Below the pieces are notes generated by a model. That model was not told where the DNA came from. It searched no databases and saw nothing but the letters and a program-made list of their open reading frames with translations. Below are positions 5,992 to 14,051 of a stretch of DNA of 26,959 bases, piece after piece. The translations under genes were made by a program, and so were the position numbers. How positions within the stretch are numbered: position 1 is the first letter of the stretch; every line of letters starts with the position of its first letter. Source of the stretch: 630D-37 sp046292855 (GTDB lineage: Bacteria > Chloroflexota > Anaerolineae > Anaerolineales > Villigracilaceae); NCBI GenBank assembly GCA_046292855.1, contig JBKBPX010000019.1, forward strand, positions 1 through 26,959, in the 5' to 3' direction.

Positions 5992-7224
5992 TTAGCGGTA
6001 TACTCTCCCCTTCCAGCGGACGCCGCGACCACTGAGCACATTCCAGGCAGAAATCAGCATCATGGACGCGAAGATGCCGGCGCCAAGAGGGGTGAAGAAG
6101 ATGCTCCAGAGGGGAATGCCAAAATGACGAGCAACGTGCGCACGCCAGAAAAGCAGGTAAACCCAAGTAAGGAGCGCTTGCAGCGGCACCAAAAACCCCC
6201 AGCCAGGCCGATGCCAAGCCCAGATCAGGCCGCCGATCAGCCAGAAAGGCAAAATGACAGCCGCGCCAAAGGCCAAGAACGCTCCAAAAGCGCCCAAAAG
6301 CAAGAGCGAGGGTTTGCCACGCAATCCCAGATAAATGTTTTTCGTCCAGCCTTCCCAGATTTCGGCAAAAGAAGTATACATGCGCGTCTCAGCAACGGCT
6401 TCGCCATCTACCAGCAGCAGGCGATAGCCCCGCCCTTTCACCTGTTCGGCCAGGTCCTTATCTTCGACAATTGAGCTACGAATGGCCGCATGTCCTCCCA
6501 CCGCCTCATAGACCACTCGGCGGATGAGAATAAACTGACCATTGGCAATCGCATCGGGATATTTGGGATCATTGACCTTGCGCGGAGAAAATCCCACCGA
6601 GAGCGCGGTCATGACAAGGGGCTGGATCACCCACTCCCAGAAGCTTTCCAGCCGCTGACGGGTGAAGAGGGTGAGCAAGTCAGCATTCTGGCGCACGGCC
6701 AAGGCATAAGCCACGGCAAGAGCGGCAGGGTGCAGGCGGGTATCCGCATCCACAAAGCACAACCATTCGCCACGAGCGCGCTCAAAGCCTTGATGAAGGG
6801 CATGGGGCTTGCCGGCCCAGCCGGAAGGTAACTCGCGTCCCTGGATGATGACGAACGAAGGTGAGCCCGTAGCTTCGGGGCCGGCAGAAGCTTCTTGCGC
6901 GGGCGCGGAAGCCCAAGGTCCCTTTTGAACCGCTTCGGCTCGAGATTGCAGCTCGGCTAAAATGCGCGGCGTAGCATCGGTGGAGCGATCGTCCACTACG
7001 AGGATCTCCAGATTTGGATACGTCTGCGCCAGCAACCCTTCCACACAGGCTCGAATGTTCCGTTCCTCGTTGCGCGCTGGGACAATTACGCTGATCAGCG
7101 GATAAGGCGGCGGAGGCAGAGGGTCGGCAGGAGAAAGATGAAAATCCAGACGGTATTGCGTGTGGAGCCAGGTCAGGAGGGGAATGGCGAGAAGGACAAG
7201 CAAGGTGGAGAGAAGCAGAATCAC
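5992..7224 (-). CDS. family 2 glycosyltransferase, membrane-bound (CrtQ/HpnB-like)
   Basis: The 410-residue protein starts with a membrane segment (MILLLSTLLVLLAIPLLTWL). It then carries a GT-A domain with YPLISVIVPARNEERN (from 41), the UDP-sugar-binding ILVVDDRSTD (about 74-83), the DxD motif VDADT (158-162) and SIVEDKDLAEQVKGRGYRLL near the acceptor site. Three or four C-terminal membrane helices follow, ending LISAWNVLSGRGVRWKGRVY. This pattern, including GWTKNIYLGLRGK, is shared by glycosyltransferases annotated in carotenoid and hopanoid clusters, so the acceptor is probably a membrane lipid; the sugar and acceptor are not shown. A proline/alanine-rich insert (about 98-123) is unusual. 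Its ATG overlaps the stop of the upstream ABC gene by 4 nt (ATGA), so it is translationally coupled to the exporter operon. Confidence 0.87.
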   Translation of the reverse strand: MILLLSTLLVLLAIPLLTWLHTQYRLDFHLSPADPLPPPPYPLISVIVPARNEERNIRACVEGLLAQTYPNLEILVVDDRSTDATPRILAELQSRAEAVQKGPWASAPAQEASAGPEATGSPSFVIIQGRELPSGWAGKPHALHQGFERARGEWLCFVDADTRLHPAALAVAYALAVRQNADLLTLFTRQRLESFWEWVIQPLVMTALSVGFSPRKVNDPKYPDAIANGQFILIRRVVYEAVGGHAAIRSSIVEDKDLAEQVKGRGYRLLLVDGEAVAETRMYTSFAEIWEGWTKNIYLGLRGKPSLLLLGAFGAFLAFGAAVILPFWLIGGLIWAWHRPGWGFLVPLQALLTWVYLLFWRAHVARHFGIPLWSIFFTPLGAGIFASMMLISAWNVLSGRGVRWKGRVYR

Positions 7225-9149
7225 GCCTCGACCACCTCCACTTGAGCAAATTGGCTGTTGTAAAGTTCAGCATAGAAGCCACCCTCGGCTAGCAGCGCTT
7301 CATGGGTGCCCTGCTCGACAATATCACCTTCATTGATGACCAGAATCCAATCCGCATCGCGAATAGTCGAAAGGCGATGGGCGATGACGAAACTGGTGCG
7401 CCCCTGCATCAGGCTACGCATGGCCTCCTGAATGAGCAATTCGGTGTGCGTATCCACCGAGCTGGTGGCTTCATCTAGGATGAGAATGGGAGGATTGGCC
7501 AGGAAAGCACGAGCGATGGTGAGCAATTGCTTCTGACCGGCAGAGATGTTGGTGGTTTCCTCGTTGAGCACCATCTGATAGCCGCCGGGCAGGGAGCGGA
7601 TGAAGTGATCAGCGTGGGCGGCTTTGGCGGCGGCGATCACTTCGTCATCTGAGGCCTCCGGACGACCATAGCGAATGTTCTCCATGATTGTGCCGTTGAA
7701 GAGCCAGGTATCCTGGAGCACCATGCCAAATTGACGGCGCAGATCGGCACGGCGGAAGTTGCGAATATCCTGCCCATCTACCAGAATGGCACCATCGTTG
7801 ACATCGTAGAAGCGCATCAGGAGCTTGACCAGCGTGGTCTTGCCCGCACCAGTCGGGCCGACGATGGCAACGCGCTGGCCGGGGTGAACTTCGGCGGAAA
7901 AGTTCTTGATCACGATTTTGTCGGGAGTGTAACCAAAGCGTACGTTGCGGAATTCGACCTGGCCACGGGCGCGCTCGATGAGGACCGGCTGAGGCGCTTC
8001 GGCAACTTCTTCCTCTTCCTCCAGGAATTCGAAGACACGTTCGGCAGCCGCAGCGGTCTGTTGCAGGATGTTCGAGATATTCGCTATCTGCATGAGCGGC
8101 TGGTTGAACGAGCGCACATACTGGACAAAGGCTTGAATATCGCCTACAGTGATCAATTTTTGCATGGCCAAATACGCGCCGCTCACCACCACGCCGACAT
8201 ACCCAAGGTTGCCGATGAAGTTCATCAGCGGCATCATGATGCCGGAAAGAAACTGGGCTTTCCAGGCACTGGTATAGAGGGTGGTATTGAACTCACGAAA
8301 GGTGTGCAGGCTGCGCGCTTCGGCATTGAACGCTTTGACCTCCACATGCCCGCCGAACATCTCCTCGATATGGCCATTGACATGGCCGAGATAATCCTGT
8401 TGCTGGCGGAAATAGTGCTGGGAGCGCGTAACGATGAAGCGCACCACCCCCAACGTCAAGGGAATGACCAGCATGGCGACCAGGGTCATCTGCCAGGAAA
8501 TGCTCACCATCATCACCAGGACGCCGATCACGCTGACGATCGAGGTGACGATTTGGGAAAGGCTTTGTGCCAAGGTCTGGTTGACGGTATCCACATCGTT
8601 CGTCAAGCGAGAGAGCACTTCCCCGTGGCTGGTGGCCTCAAAATAGCGCAAAGGCATACGGTGGATTTTTCCGGCCAGGTCACGGCGCAGGCGATAGGTC
8701 ACATCTACGGCGATGCCGGTCATGATCCAGCCCTGGATATAGGCCAGGAGGCTCGAAAGCACATATAGCCCCAGTGCGAGGAGCAGGATACGGCCAATGG
8801 CGGCAAAATCCACGCCCGAACGAGTGCCAGCGATCTGCCCCATCAGGTCTTCAAAGAGACGAGTGGTTGCCTGCCCCAGGATTTTCGGGCCGAAAATCTG
8901 AAAAGCGGTGGACGCGGCGGCCAGCAAGAGGCTGAAAAAGATCATCCCGCGATAAGGGCCGAGATAGGCGAGCAACTTGCGCATCGTGCCTTTAAAATCG
9001 CGCGCCGATTCGCCCTTCAACATAGCCATTGGGCCGTGTCCCATAGGACTGCGCATCCCACCAGGGCGAAAGGGAGCGCGCGCCGCGCCCGTTGATTGGG
9101 TAGAATGACCGCCATTATGGCCAAAGTGAGGTTGTCTCTGCTCGGTCAT
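7221..9149 (-). CDS. ABC exporter subunit, heterodimeric, catalytic Glu-bearing half
   Basis: The 642-residue half-transporter has a Gly/His/Pro-rich N-terminal tail (1-50), a six-helix type IV exporter membrane domain (about 55-385) and an ATPase domain (about 395-640). Walker A is GPTGAGKTT (Lys437), the Q loop is MVLQDTWLF, and the signature is degenerate (TNISAGQKQ instead of LSGGQ). Walker B ends in a proper catalytic glutamate (LILDEATSSVD, Glu560), and the switch histidine is His591 (IAHRLSTI). It complements the partner encoded just upstream: this subunit supplies the good Walker B and the poor signature, as in TM287/288- or BmrCD-type heterodimers. Its ATG overlaps the partner's stop by 4 nt. 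The substrate is unknown; MarR control suggests a toxic or lipophilic compound. Confidence 0.94.
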   Translation of the reverse strand: MTEQRQPHFGHNGGHSTQSTGAARAPFRPGGMRSPMGHGPMAMLKGESARDFKGTMRKLLAYLGPYRGMIFFSLLLAAASTAFQIFGPKILGQATTRLFEDLMGQIAGTRSGVDFAAIGRILLLALGLYVLSSLLAYIQGWIMTGIAVDVTYRLRRDLAGKIHRMPLRYFEATSHGEVLSRLTNDVDTVNQTLAQSLSQIVTSIVSVIGVLVMMVSISWQMTLVAMLVIPLTLGVVRFIVTRSQHYFRQQQDYLGHVNGHIEEMFGGHVEVKAFNAEARSLHTFREFNTTLYTSAWKAQFLSGIMMPLMNFIGNLGYVGVVVSGAYLAMQKLITVGDIQAFVQYVRSFNQPLMQIANISNILQQTAAAAERVFEFLEEEEEVAEAPQPVLIERARGQVEFRNVRFGYTPDKIVIKNFSAEVHPGQRVAIVGPTGAGKTTLVKLLMRFYDVNDGAILVDGQDIRNFRRADLRRQFGMVLQDTWLFNGTIMENIRYGRPEASDDEVIAAAKAAHADHFIRSLPGGYQMVLNEETTNISAGQKQLLTIARAFLANPPILILDEATSSVDTHTELLIQEAMRSLMQGRTSFVIAHRLSTIRDADWILVINEGDIVEQGTHEALLAEGGFYAELYNSQFAQVEVVEA

Positions 9150-11371
9150 GCCAGCGCCTCCTGCTTCAACTGGGATAAAGCAATATCCCGATAAACTTCA
9201 CAAGTTTCCAGCAATTCCTCGTGAGTGCCCATTCCGATCAAACGCCCTTCATCGAGCACCAAAATCTGATCGGCATCTTTGATCGTGGCCACCCGTTGCG
9301 AAACGATAAAGATCGTGCTCTTGCTCAAATATTTTTTCAGGGCACGGCGCAAAGCCAGGTCGGTTCTGTAATCCAGGGCGGAGAAGCTATCGTCAAAGAT
9401 ATAAATGGGAGCGCGCTTGACCAGGGCACGGGCGATGGCAAGACGCTGCCGCTGCCCACCTGAGACGTTAGTCCCCCCTTGAGCGATTGGCGCCGCAAGC
9501 CCTTCGGGACGGGAAGCCAGGATTTCCTGACCCTGGGCTATCTCCAACGCCTCAAGCAAGGCCTCCTGAGGGGCATTTTCATCCCCAAAGCGCAGGTTGC
9601 TCTCCATTGTGCCGCTGAAGAGGTTGCTCTTTTGGGGCACATAGCCGATCTTTTCCCGCAGATCGCGCTGCCTGACCTGGCGAATGTCCACCCCATCTAT
9701 CAGGATAGCGCCTGCAGTCACATCATAAAAGCGCGGGATGAGACGCACAAGCGTGGATTTTCCCGAACCGGTTGTGCCGATGATGCCGATCGTCTGGCCT
9801 GGTCGGGCGACAAATGAGATATTATGCAGCACATCCTCCTCCGCATCGGGATAGCGGAAGGAGACATTGCGGAACTCAACTTCCCCGCGGAAAGGTTCTG
9901 TCCAGCGGCGCGGCGCAGGTGGGTCTTGAATGCTCAATGGCGTTTCCAGCACATCGGCGATGCGCTCCGCCGAAACCGAAGCGCGCGGCAGGACGATGAA
10001 CATCATGGACATGAACATAAAGGCGAAGAAAATCTGCATGGTATATTGCATGAAAGCCATCATATCGCCGACCTGCATTTTCAGATCCGCTACCTGATGC
10101 GCTCCCACCCAAAGCACGAGCACGCTTACTGCACTCATCAGGAACATCATCAGGGGCATCATGATGACCATAACGCGATTTACGAAGAGATTGACCTGGG
10201 TCAGCTCTCGATTGGCACGATCGAAACGCTCCCGTTCATGCTCCTGACGATTGAAGGCACGCACGACCATTATGCCGGTCAGGTTTTCGCGCAAGATACG
10301 GTTGAGATTGTCCATCAGGGTCTGGATTAACTTGAAACGTGGCAAGGTGACGGAGAACACGCCCAAGATAATGCCCATGAGCACGACCACCATCAGGCCG
10401 ATAATCCAGCCCATCGAGGGAGCGGTATTCAGGGCGCGTATCATGCCACCCATTGCCAGGATAGGGGCATAGAAAACCAGGCGAATAATCAGCATGGTAA
10501 CCATCTGGAGCTGGGAGACATCGTTGGTGGCGCGCGTAATCAGCGAAGCGGTGGAAAAGCGCTCCATCTCAGCCAGACTGAAATCGGAGACGCGCACAAA
10601 GAGCGCCTCTCGCAGGTCACGGGCAGCGCCGGCCGCTACGCGCGCGGAGATCAGCCCAACCAGGATGGTCAGCAGCGCCGAAAAGAGCGTGAGTAGGAGC
10701 ATGATCCCGCCAGTGCGCAGGAGATAGGTGCGTTGCAGTGCACTTAAATCCACGCCCAAAGTTTGATATTCGGCGCGCGTCGCCGCAATGCTCATCTGGC
10801 GGAGCATACTTTCGCCTAGGACATCGAAACGCCGGCGCAACGCTTCAAGCAGGCCCTGACGCTGGGGAAGCGGCATCCTTTCCAGAGCCGTGAACAAATC
10901 TACGCCAGACGACGGGGCAGGGAGATTGAAGCCCATTTGCTGTGCCATTTGGGCGGCGAGCTTCGGGTCTTCTTGAGCACGCTGGAGAAAAGAAACGCTC
11001 AGCAGAGCACGCATCAGGCTCGACTCAAACGTAGAAGGTATCTCCCCCTGAAGCAAGTAAAGCGACTGAGCGGTAAGGCCGGGATAGCGCTTTTGCAGAG
11101 CGGCTATCTCGGCGGCTCCGGCATGTTGATAAATTTTCTCCAGCCTAGCCTGTCCCTCAACATCCAGGAACAAGCTCAGACGCTGATAGGTGCGCTCGCT
11201 CAAAACCTCCGGCAGGGCGCTGGAAACACCTTCCTGCTGAATCCCGATATTCACAATCTTGGAGAGATAATCCGGCAAGGCCAGGTCCACATTGGCTTGA
11301 ATGAAGAGAAACAGAATAGCCAAAGTAATGGGAAGGGTATAACGGCGGATGTAAGGAAAGAGGCGAATCAT
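9146..11371 (-). CDS. ABC exporter subunit, heterodimeric, degenerate-site half with extracellular domain
   Basis: The product is 741 residues from MIRLFPYIRRYTLP. A soluble insertion of about 180 residues between the first two membrane helices (about 35-215) should lie outside the membrane, as in BmrD-like subunits, and explains the large size. The ATPase part has Walker A GTTGSGKST (Lys538) and a canonical signature (NVSGGQRQRLAIARA). The catalytic glutamate is replaced by aspartate (IYIFDDSFSALD, Asp661) and the switch histidine by Gln (FIVSQRVATI, Gln692). This is the non-hydrolysing nucleotide site of a heterodimer. The start at 11371 is preferred over a longer frame because AGGA precedes it, the membrane helix starts there, and it leaves a 29-nt gap to the MarR stop instead of a 100-nt overlap. 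Confidence 0.93.
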   Translation of the reverse strand: MIRLFPYIRRYTLPITLAILFLFIQANVDLALPDYLSKIVNIGIQQEGVSSALPEVLSERTYQRLSLFLDVEGQARLEKIYQHAGAAEIAALQKRYPGLTAQSLYLLQGEIPSTFESSLMRALLSVSFLQRAQEDPKLAAQMAQQMGFNLPAPSSGVDLFTALERMPLPQRQGLLEALRRRFDVLGESMLRQMSIAATRAEYQTLGVDLSALQRTYLLRTGGIMLLLTLFSALLTILVGLISARVAAGAARDLREALFVRVSDFSLAEMERFSTASLITRATNDVSQLQMVTMLIIRLVFYAPILAMGGMIRALNTAPSMGWIIGLMVVVLMGIILGVFSVTLPRFKLIQTLMDNLNRILRENLTGIMVVRAFNRQEHERERFDRANRELTQVNLFVNRVMVIMMPLMMFLMSAVSVLVLWVGAHQVADLKMQVGDMMAFMQYTMQIFFAFMFMSMMFIVLPRASVSAERIADVLETPLSIQDPPAPRRWTEPFRGEVEFRNVSFRYPDAEEDVLHNISFVARPGQTIGIIGTTGSGKSTLVRLIPRFYDVTAGAILIDGVDIRQVRQRDLREKIGYVPQKSNLFSGTMESNLRFGDENAPQEALLEALEIAQGQEILASRPEGLAAPIAQGGTNVSGGQRQRLAIARALVKRAPIYIFDDSFSALDYRTDLALRRALKKYLSKSTIFIVSQRVATIKDADQILVLDEGRLIGMGTHEELLETCEVYRDIALSQLKQEALA

Positions 11372-11400
11372 CGTGATTCCTGATATTGGTAGGTGGAGAA

Positions 11401-11838
11401 TTACTCCTCTAGAAAACGAGCTTTTTCCAGGAGCAGGCGAATAGCGGCTTCGACCTGTTGCTGCTCTTGCGGCGTGAGCGAATCTACCAACTTGGCCAGC
11501 CACATCTGACGCGCGGCCATCCCATCTTGGACAATGCTCCGCCCAGCTTCGGTCAATTGCACAACTTTATTGCGCCGGTCGCGCAGGTCTTCTGCACGAA
11601 CGGCCAGCCCCTGCTGCACCAGCCGATCTAGCAATTGACTAACTGCGGCGCTGGTCACGCCCATCTCCTCGCCCAACTCTGAAATACCGCAAGAGCCACG
11701 ATGGTAAATGCGGAACAGGGCATTCAATTGCGCCATGGAGTAATTGTGCTCTTTTGCATAAAGCATAAGATTGCGCATGGAAAAGCGCATTACCACCCGT
11801 AGCCATTCATGGAGAGTATCCAGGAGAGATAGGGACAT
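11401..11838 (-). CDS. MarR family transcriptional regulator
   Basis: The 145-residue protein has the winged helix of MarR proteins: MAQLNALFRIYHRGSCGISE, the recognition helix VTSAAVSQLLDRLVQQGL (about 62-79) and the wing with DLRDRRNKVVQLTEAGRS, including the conserved D-R-R. Helices at both ends form the dimer interface. It is the first gene of a four-gene operon with the two exporter halves and a glycosyltransferase, so it most likely represses that operon and is released by a compound linked to the exporter. Two inverted repeats upstream are candidate binding sites. The ribosome-binding site is weak (CTGAGA about 8 nt before the ATG). Confidence 0.92.
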   Translation of the reverse strand: MSLSLLDTLHEWLRVVMRFSMRNLMLYAKEHNYSMAQLNALFRIYHRGSCGISELGEEMGVTSAAVSQLLDRLVQQGLAVRAEDLRDRRNKVVQLTEAGRSIVQDGMAARQMWLAKLVDSLTPQEQQQVEAAIRLLLEKARFLEE

Positions 11839-11853
11839 GGGAAATTCTCAGAG

Positions 11854-11865
11854 TCAAAAGTTTGA
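11854..11865. promoter_or_regulatory. candidate MarR operator, proximal
   Basis: TCAAA-AG-TTTGA is a perfect 12-bp inverted repeat 16 nt before the marR start codon. The TCAAA/TTTGA half-sites resemble the TTGA-type sites used by many MarR proteins. It lies in the transcribed leader, not over the predicted promoter. Confidence 0.4.
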
Positions 11866-11921
11866 TGCTAGAGAACGGTTTCGGCGTGCAGCGCGGGCAC
11901 ATCCCGAACATCGCACCATTT

Positions 11922-11939
11922 GGTCAAGCAACTTTGACC
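11922..11939. promoter_or_regulatory. candidate MarR operator, distal
   Basis: GGTCAA-GCAACT-TTGACC is a perfect 6-6-6 inverted repeat sharing the TCAA/TTGA half-sites of the proximal site. It lies about 80 nt downstream of the predicted transcription start, so binding would act as a roadblock unless a second promoter exists nearer the gene. Confidence 0.45.
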
Positions 11940-11964
11940 GCTGCGCAAAACGATGAAACTTCTT

Positions 11965-12001
11965 GCCCCAAAAGGACTTCAGAGGAAGGGGCGCAAAGTC
12001 C
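11965..12001 (-). other. structured 5' leader of the marR-exporter operon
   Basis: Two interleaved inverted repeats occur in the predicted leader: GGACTT/AAGTCC (11974-11979 with 11996-12001) and GCCCC/GGGGC (11965-11969 with 11988-11992). They cannot both form as simple nested stems, so they make either alternative hairpins or a small pseudoknot. No T-tract follows. A regulatory role is conjecture. Confidence 0.3.
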
Positions 12002-12021
12002 AAAGAAGTTAAGTCGGCTAA

Positions 12022-12050
12022 ACTATAAAGGATTGTTTGGAATATGTCAA
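12022..12050 (-). promoter_or_regulatory. sigma-70-type promoter of the marR-ABC-glycosyltransferase operon
   Basis: On the minus strand a perfect TTGACA (12045-12050) is separated by exactly 17 nt from TATAGT (12022-12027). This is the best promoter in the window. Transcription would start near 12015, leaving a leader of about 175 nt before the marR ATG. It begins only 4 nt past the end of the panE terminator. Confidence 0.8.
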
Positions 12051-12053
12051 GGG

Positions 12054-12076
12054 AAAAAAGGAGGGCACTCCCCCTT
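12054..12076 (-). terminator. intrinsic terminator of the panB-panE operon
   Basis: On the minus strand AAGGGGG pairs with CCTCCTT (7 bp with one G-U, loop AGTGC) and runs straight into further T residues (six T in all). Directly upstream, 12077-12091 forms a second compact hairpin (GCGGTG-AAT-CGCCGC). The pair lies 21-58 nt after the panE stop codon and insulates the pan genes from the marR promoter. Confidence 0.78.
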
Positions 12077-12111
12077 GCGGCGATTCACCGCGCCAGAGGT
12101 TGACCGCCACA

Positions 12112-13032
12112 TCATTCTGCTTGCGGCGATCTATTGAGGGCCTGGACCGCCTGCCACATACACCAATTCAGCGCTGCATCCAGCCCGAGCGCGCGAGCCT
12201 GTCGGTAAATTGCGCCACAGATGGCATCAATCTCGGTTGGGGCGCCGCGCCGCACATCTTGCAGCATCGAAGAAAGGTTCTCTCCCGTCCGGCCGGCCAC
12301 CTCTTCCACCATAGCGCGCACATCCCTGAAAGGCAATACGATCCCCTTTGCCCGTGCCACAGATGCCGTTTCATCGGCGATTGCGCCCATTAGGGCACGC
12401 GCTGTTGGACGGCGAAGTAGCTCACCGTTGGGGATATTCAGCAATGCAGTGAGGGGATTGATGGCCGAATTGATCACCAGTTTCCCCCAAATGATCCCTT
12501 CCAGCTCGTCACTTTCTTCCATCTCCAGCCCAGCCGCTTGAAGCGCCTGCCTCAAAGGCGCCAAACGCTGATCTCGAGGCAGAAAGATTTTCCCTGTTCC
12601 TCCCAATCGAACTTCCCCCGCGCCCAACAAAGTCGCTCCGTAGGTGGTAACGCCCTGCACCACACGCGCTTTTCCCAGCACCCTTTCCAGGGTTTCGCGA
12701 TTTCCCAGGCCATTTTGCAACGTCACTGCCAGCCCTTGCGGATGCAGGCAGGCGCTTAATGTCCGTGCGGCTCTTTCGGTTTGCCAGGATTTGACCAGCA
12801 CGAGTGCCAGCCGAATCTTTCCAACCGCCTCCGGCTCCGTCACTGCCTGAACAGGAATCTCACGGCACACATCTTGGGACCACAGGCGGATGCCGCGCTC
12901 CCGAACTGCCTCAATCCCCTCGCGCCAGCTGCCCAAAAGGGTCACAGGGTAACCTGCCGCTCCCAGATAGGCGCCGAAAAGCAGCGCCATTGCGCCACTG
13001 CCGAGAATCAAAACGGGCGTTTTTTCGCTCAT
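12112..13032 (-). CDS. panE: 2-dehydropantoate 2-reductase (ketopantoate reductase)
   Basis: The 306-residue enzyme reduces ketopantoate to pantoate with NADPH, the second step of the pantothenate branch of CoA synthesis. The N-terminus has the GSGAMA dinucleotide loop (11-16), and residues about 104-115 hold TLQNGLGNRETL. The catalytic lysine is Lys184 in IWGKLVINSAINPLTALLNI. The C-terminal helical domain has the typical SSMLQDVRRGAPTEIDAICG, with the conserved Ser and Glu that bind substrate. The gene overlaps the 3' end of panB by 4 nt, so the two steps are made from one mRNA with coupled translation. panC and panD are not in this window. A strong terminator follows. Confidence 0.95.
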   Translation of the reverse strand: MSEKTPVLILGSGAMALLFGAYLGAAGYPVTLLGSWREGIEAVRERGIRLWSQDVCREIPVQAVTEPEAVGKIRLALVLVKSWQTERAARTLSACLHPQGLAVTLQNGLGNRETLERVLGKARVVQGVTTYGATLLGAGEVRLGGTGKIFLPRDQRLAPLRQALQAAGLEMEESDELEGIIWGKLVINSAINPLTALLNIPNGELLRRPTARALMGAIADETASVARAKGIVLPFRDVRAMVEEVAGRTGENLSSMLQDVRRGAPTEIDAICGAIYRQARALGLDAALNWCMWQAVQALNRSPQAE

Positions 13033-13934
13033 TGTTCAGGGGTGGGGGAATCTTCACCCAATTCTCGTAGCAATTCGGCCCATTCCTCATCGGGCATCTC
13101 CACCGTATGCTCTTCTGCCGGGAAGCGCCGCGTTGCAACCTCTTCGATATAGGTGCGGAAAGCGCGCTCCATCTCAGCATGGAGCTGGGCATAGCGCTTA
13201 ACAAAGCGCGGCGTGAAACGCTCAAACAGGCCGAGCATATCATGCGTCACCAATACTTGTCCATCACAACCAGCCCCAGCGCCGATCCCGACGGTGGGGA
13301 TACTCAAACGTTGGGAGATCAGGCTTGCCAGCCGCGCCGGCACCGACTCCAGCACAATCGCAAAGCATCCGGCCTCTTCGAGCAAGAGCGCATCCTCTAA
13401 CAGGCGACGCGCTGCCCGCGCCGTGCGACCTTGCGGACGAAAGCCACCCAGCTGGTGCACGGATTGTGGCGTCAGACCAAGATGCCCCATCACCGGAATT
13501 CCGGCCTGAATAATAGCACGGACGGCTTCCAGGCGTTCACGGCCACCTTCCAGCTTCACCGCATCCATGCCACCTTCTTGCAGGAAGCGTCCAGCATTGC
13601 GCACCGCTTCGCCGACCGAAACCTGGTAAGAGAGGAATGGCATATCTCCGATCAGCAAAGCATAGTGCGCGCCACGCGCCACCGCTTTGCAGTGATGGAT
13701 CATCTCATCCATCGTAACAGGTAGCGTATTCTCGTAGCCCAGCACCACCATCCCCAGCGAATCACCGACCAGGATAGCATCCACTCCGGCCCGGTCCATC
13801 AAGAGAGCCGTAGGGTAATCATAGGCTGTGAGCATCGTTATCGGCTGACCACGCTCTTTTTTCTGACGCAGCGTGAGCACGCTTACCTTTTTCCGCCCTG
13901 AAACGCCTTCAGGCGTAAACGCTTGTGTTGACAT
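13029..13934 (-). CDS. panB: 3-methyl-2-oxobutanoate hydroxymethyltransferase (ketopantoate hydroxymethyltransferase)
   Basis: The 301-residue TIM-barrel enzyme transfers a hydroxymethyl group from methylene-tetrahydrofolate to 2-ketoisovalerate to make ketopantoate. Family signatures are present in order: ITMLTAYDYPTALLMDRAGV, VGDSLGMVVLGYENT (metal-binding Asp58), LIGDMPF (Asp97), VKLEGG (Glu129), HLGLTPQSVHQLGGFRPQG, the general-base glutamate in VLESVP (Glu196) and GIGAGAGCDGQVLVTHDMLG. The ATG has GGAGGG 5 nt upstream. It begins the pan operon and is preceded by an 8-bp repeat array; no promoter is clear between the array and the start codon. The C-terminal tail (RRFPAEEHTVEMPDEEWAEL) is a little longer than in E. 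coli. Confidence 0.96.
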   Translation of the reverse strand: MSTQAFTPEGVSGRKKVSVLTLRQKKERGQPITMLTAYDYPTALLMDRAGVDAILVGDSLGMVVLGYENTLPVTMDEMIHHCKAVARGAHYALLIGDMPFLSYQVSVGEAVRNAGRFLQEGGMDAVKLEGGRERLEAVRAIIQAGIPVMGHLGLTPQSVHQLGGFRPQGRTARAARRLLEDALLLEEAGCFAIVLESVPARLASLISQRLSIPTVGIGAGAGCDGQVLVTHDMLGLFERFTPRFVKRYAQLHAEMERAFRTYIEEVATRRFPAEEHTVEMPDEEWAELLRELGEDSPTPEQ

Positions 13935-13963
13935 GGTACCCTCCGTATCTGGTAGAGTCCAAC

Positions 13964-14051
13964 TCTATGAGACTATGAGACTATGAGACTATCAGACTAT
14001 CAGACTATCAGACTATCAGACTATCACCCTATCAGCCTACCCAACTATCTC
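13964..14051 (-). repeat. 8-bp tandem repeat array, consensus GATAGTCT
   Basis: About eleven 8-bp units lie between the 3' end of the tandem-SGNH lipoprotein gene and panB. On the minus strand they read mostly CTGATAGT, turning into CTCATAGT toward panB. The first unit overlaps the lipoprotein stop codon (14045-14047). Period, motif and orientation relative to transcription match the array at 4852-4979, whose units read GATAGTCA and which also ends in a CATAG variant nearest the downstream gene. Confidence 0.92.

Noticed and set aside
7731..8768. Long open frame of 345 codons on the plus strand, rich in His and Asp
   Set aside because: It lies fully antisense to the ABC exporter gene, which has every family motif; the composition is a by-product of the opposite codon usage.
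9146..11503. Longer form of the first exporter subunit starting at 11503
   Set aside because: The extra N-terminus overlaps the 3' end of marR, is Arg/Gly/Ser-rich, and a ribosome-binding site precedes the ATG at 11371.
11887..11990. Possible leader peptide upstream of marR
   Set aside because: A short ATG frame exists in the leader, but it has no ribosome-binding site and no run of regulatory codons.
12037..12393. Plus-strand open frame over the pan terminator and the panE 3' end
   Set aside because: It crosses the terminator hairpin and is antisense to panE; there is no support as a gene.
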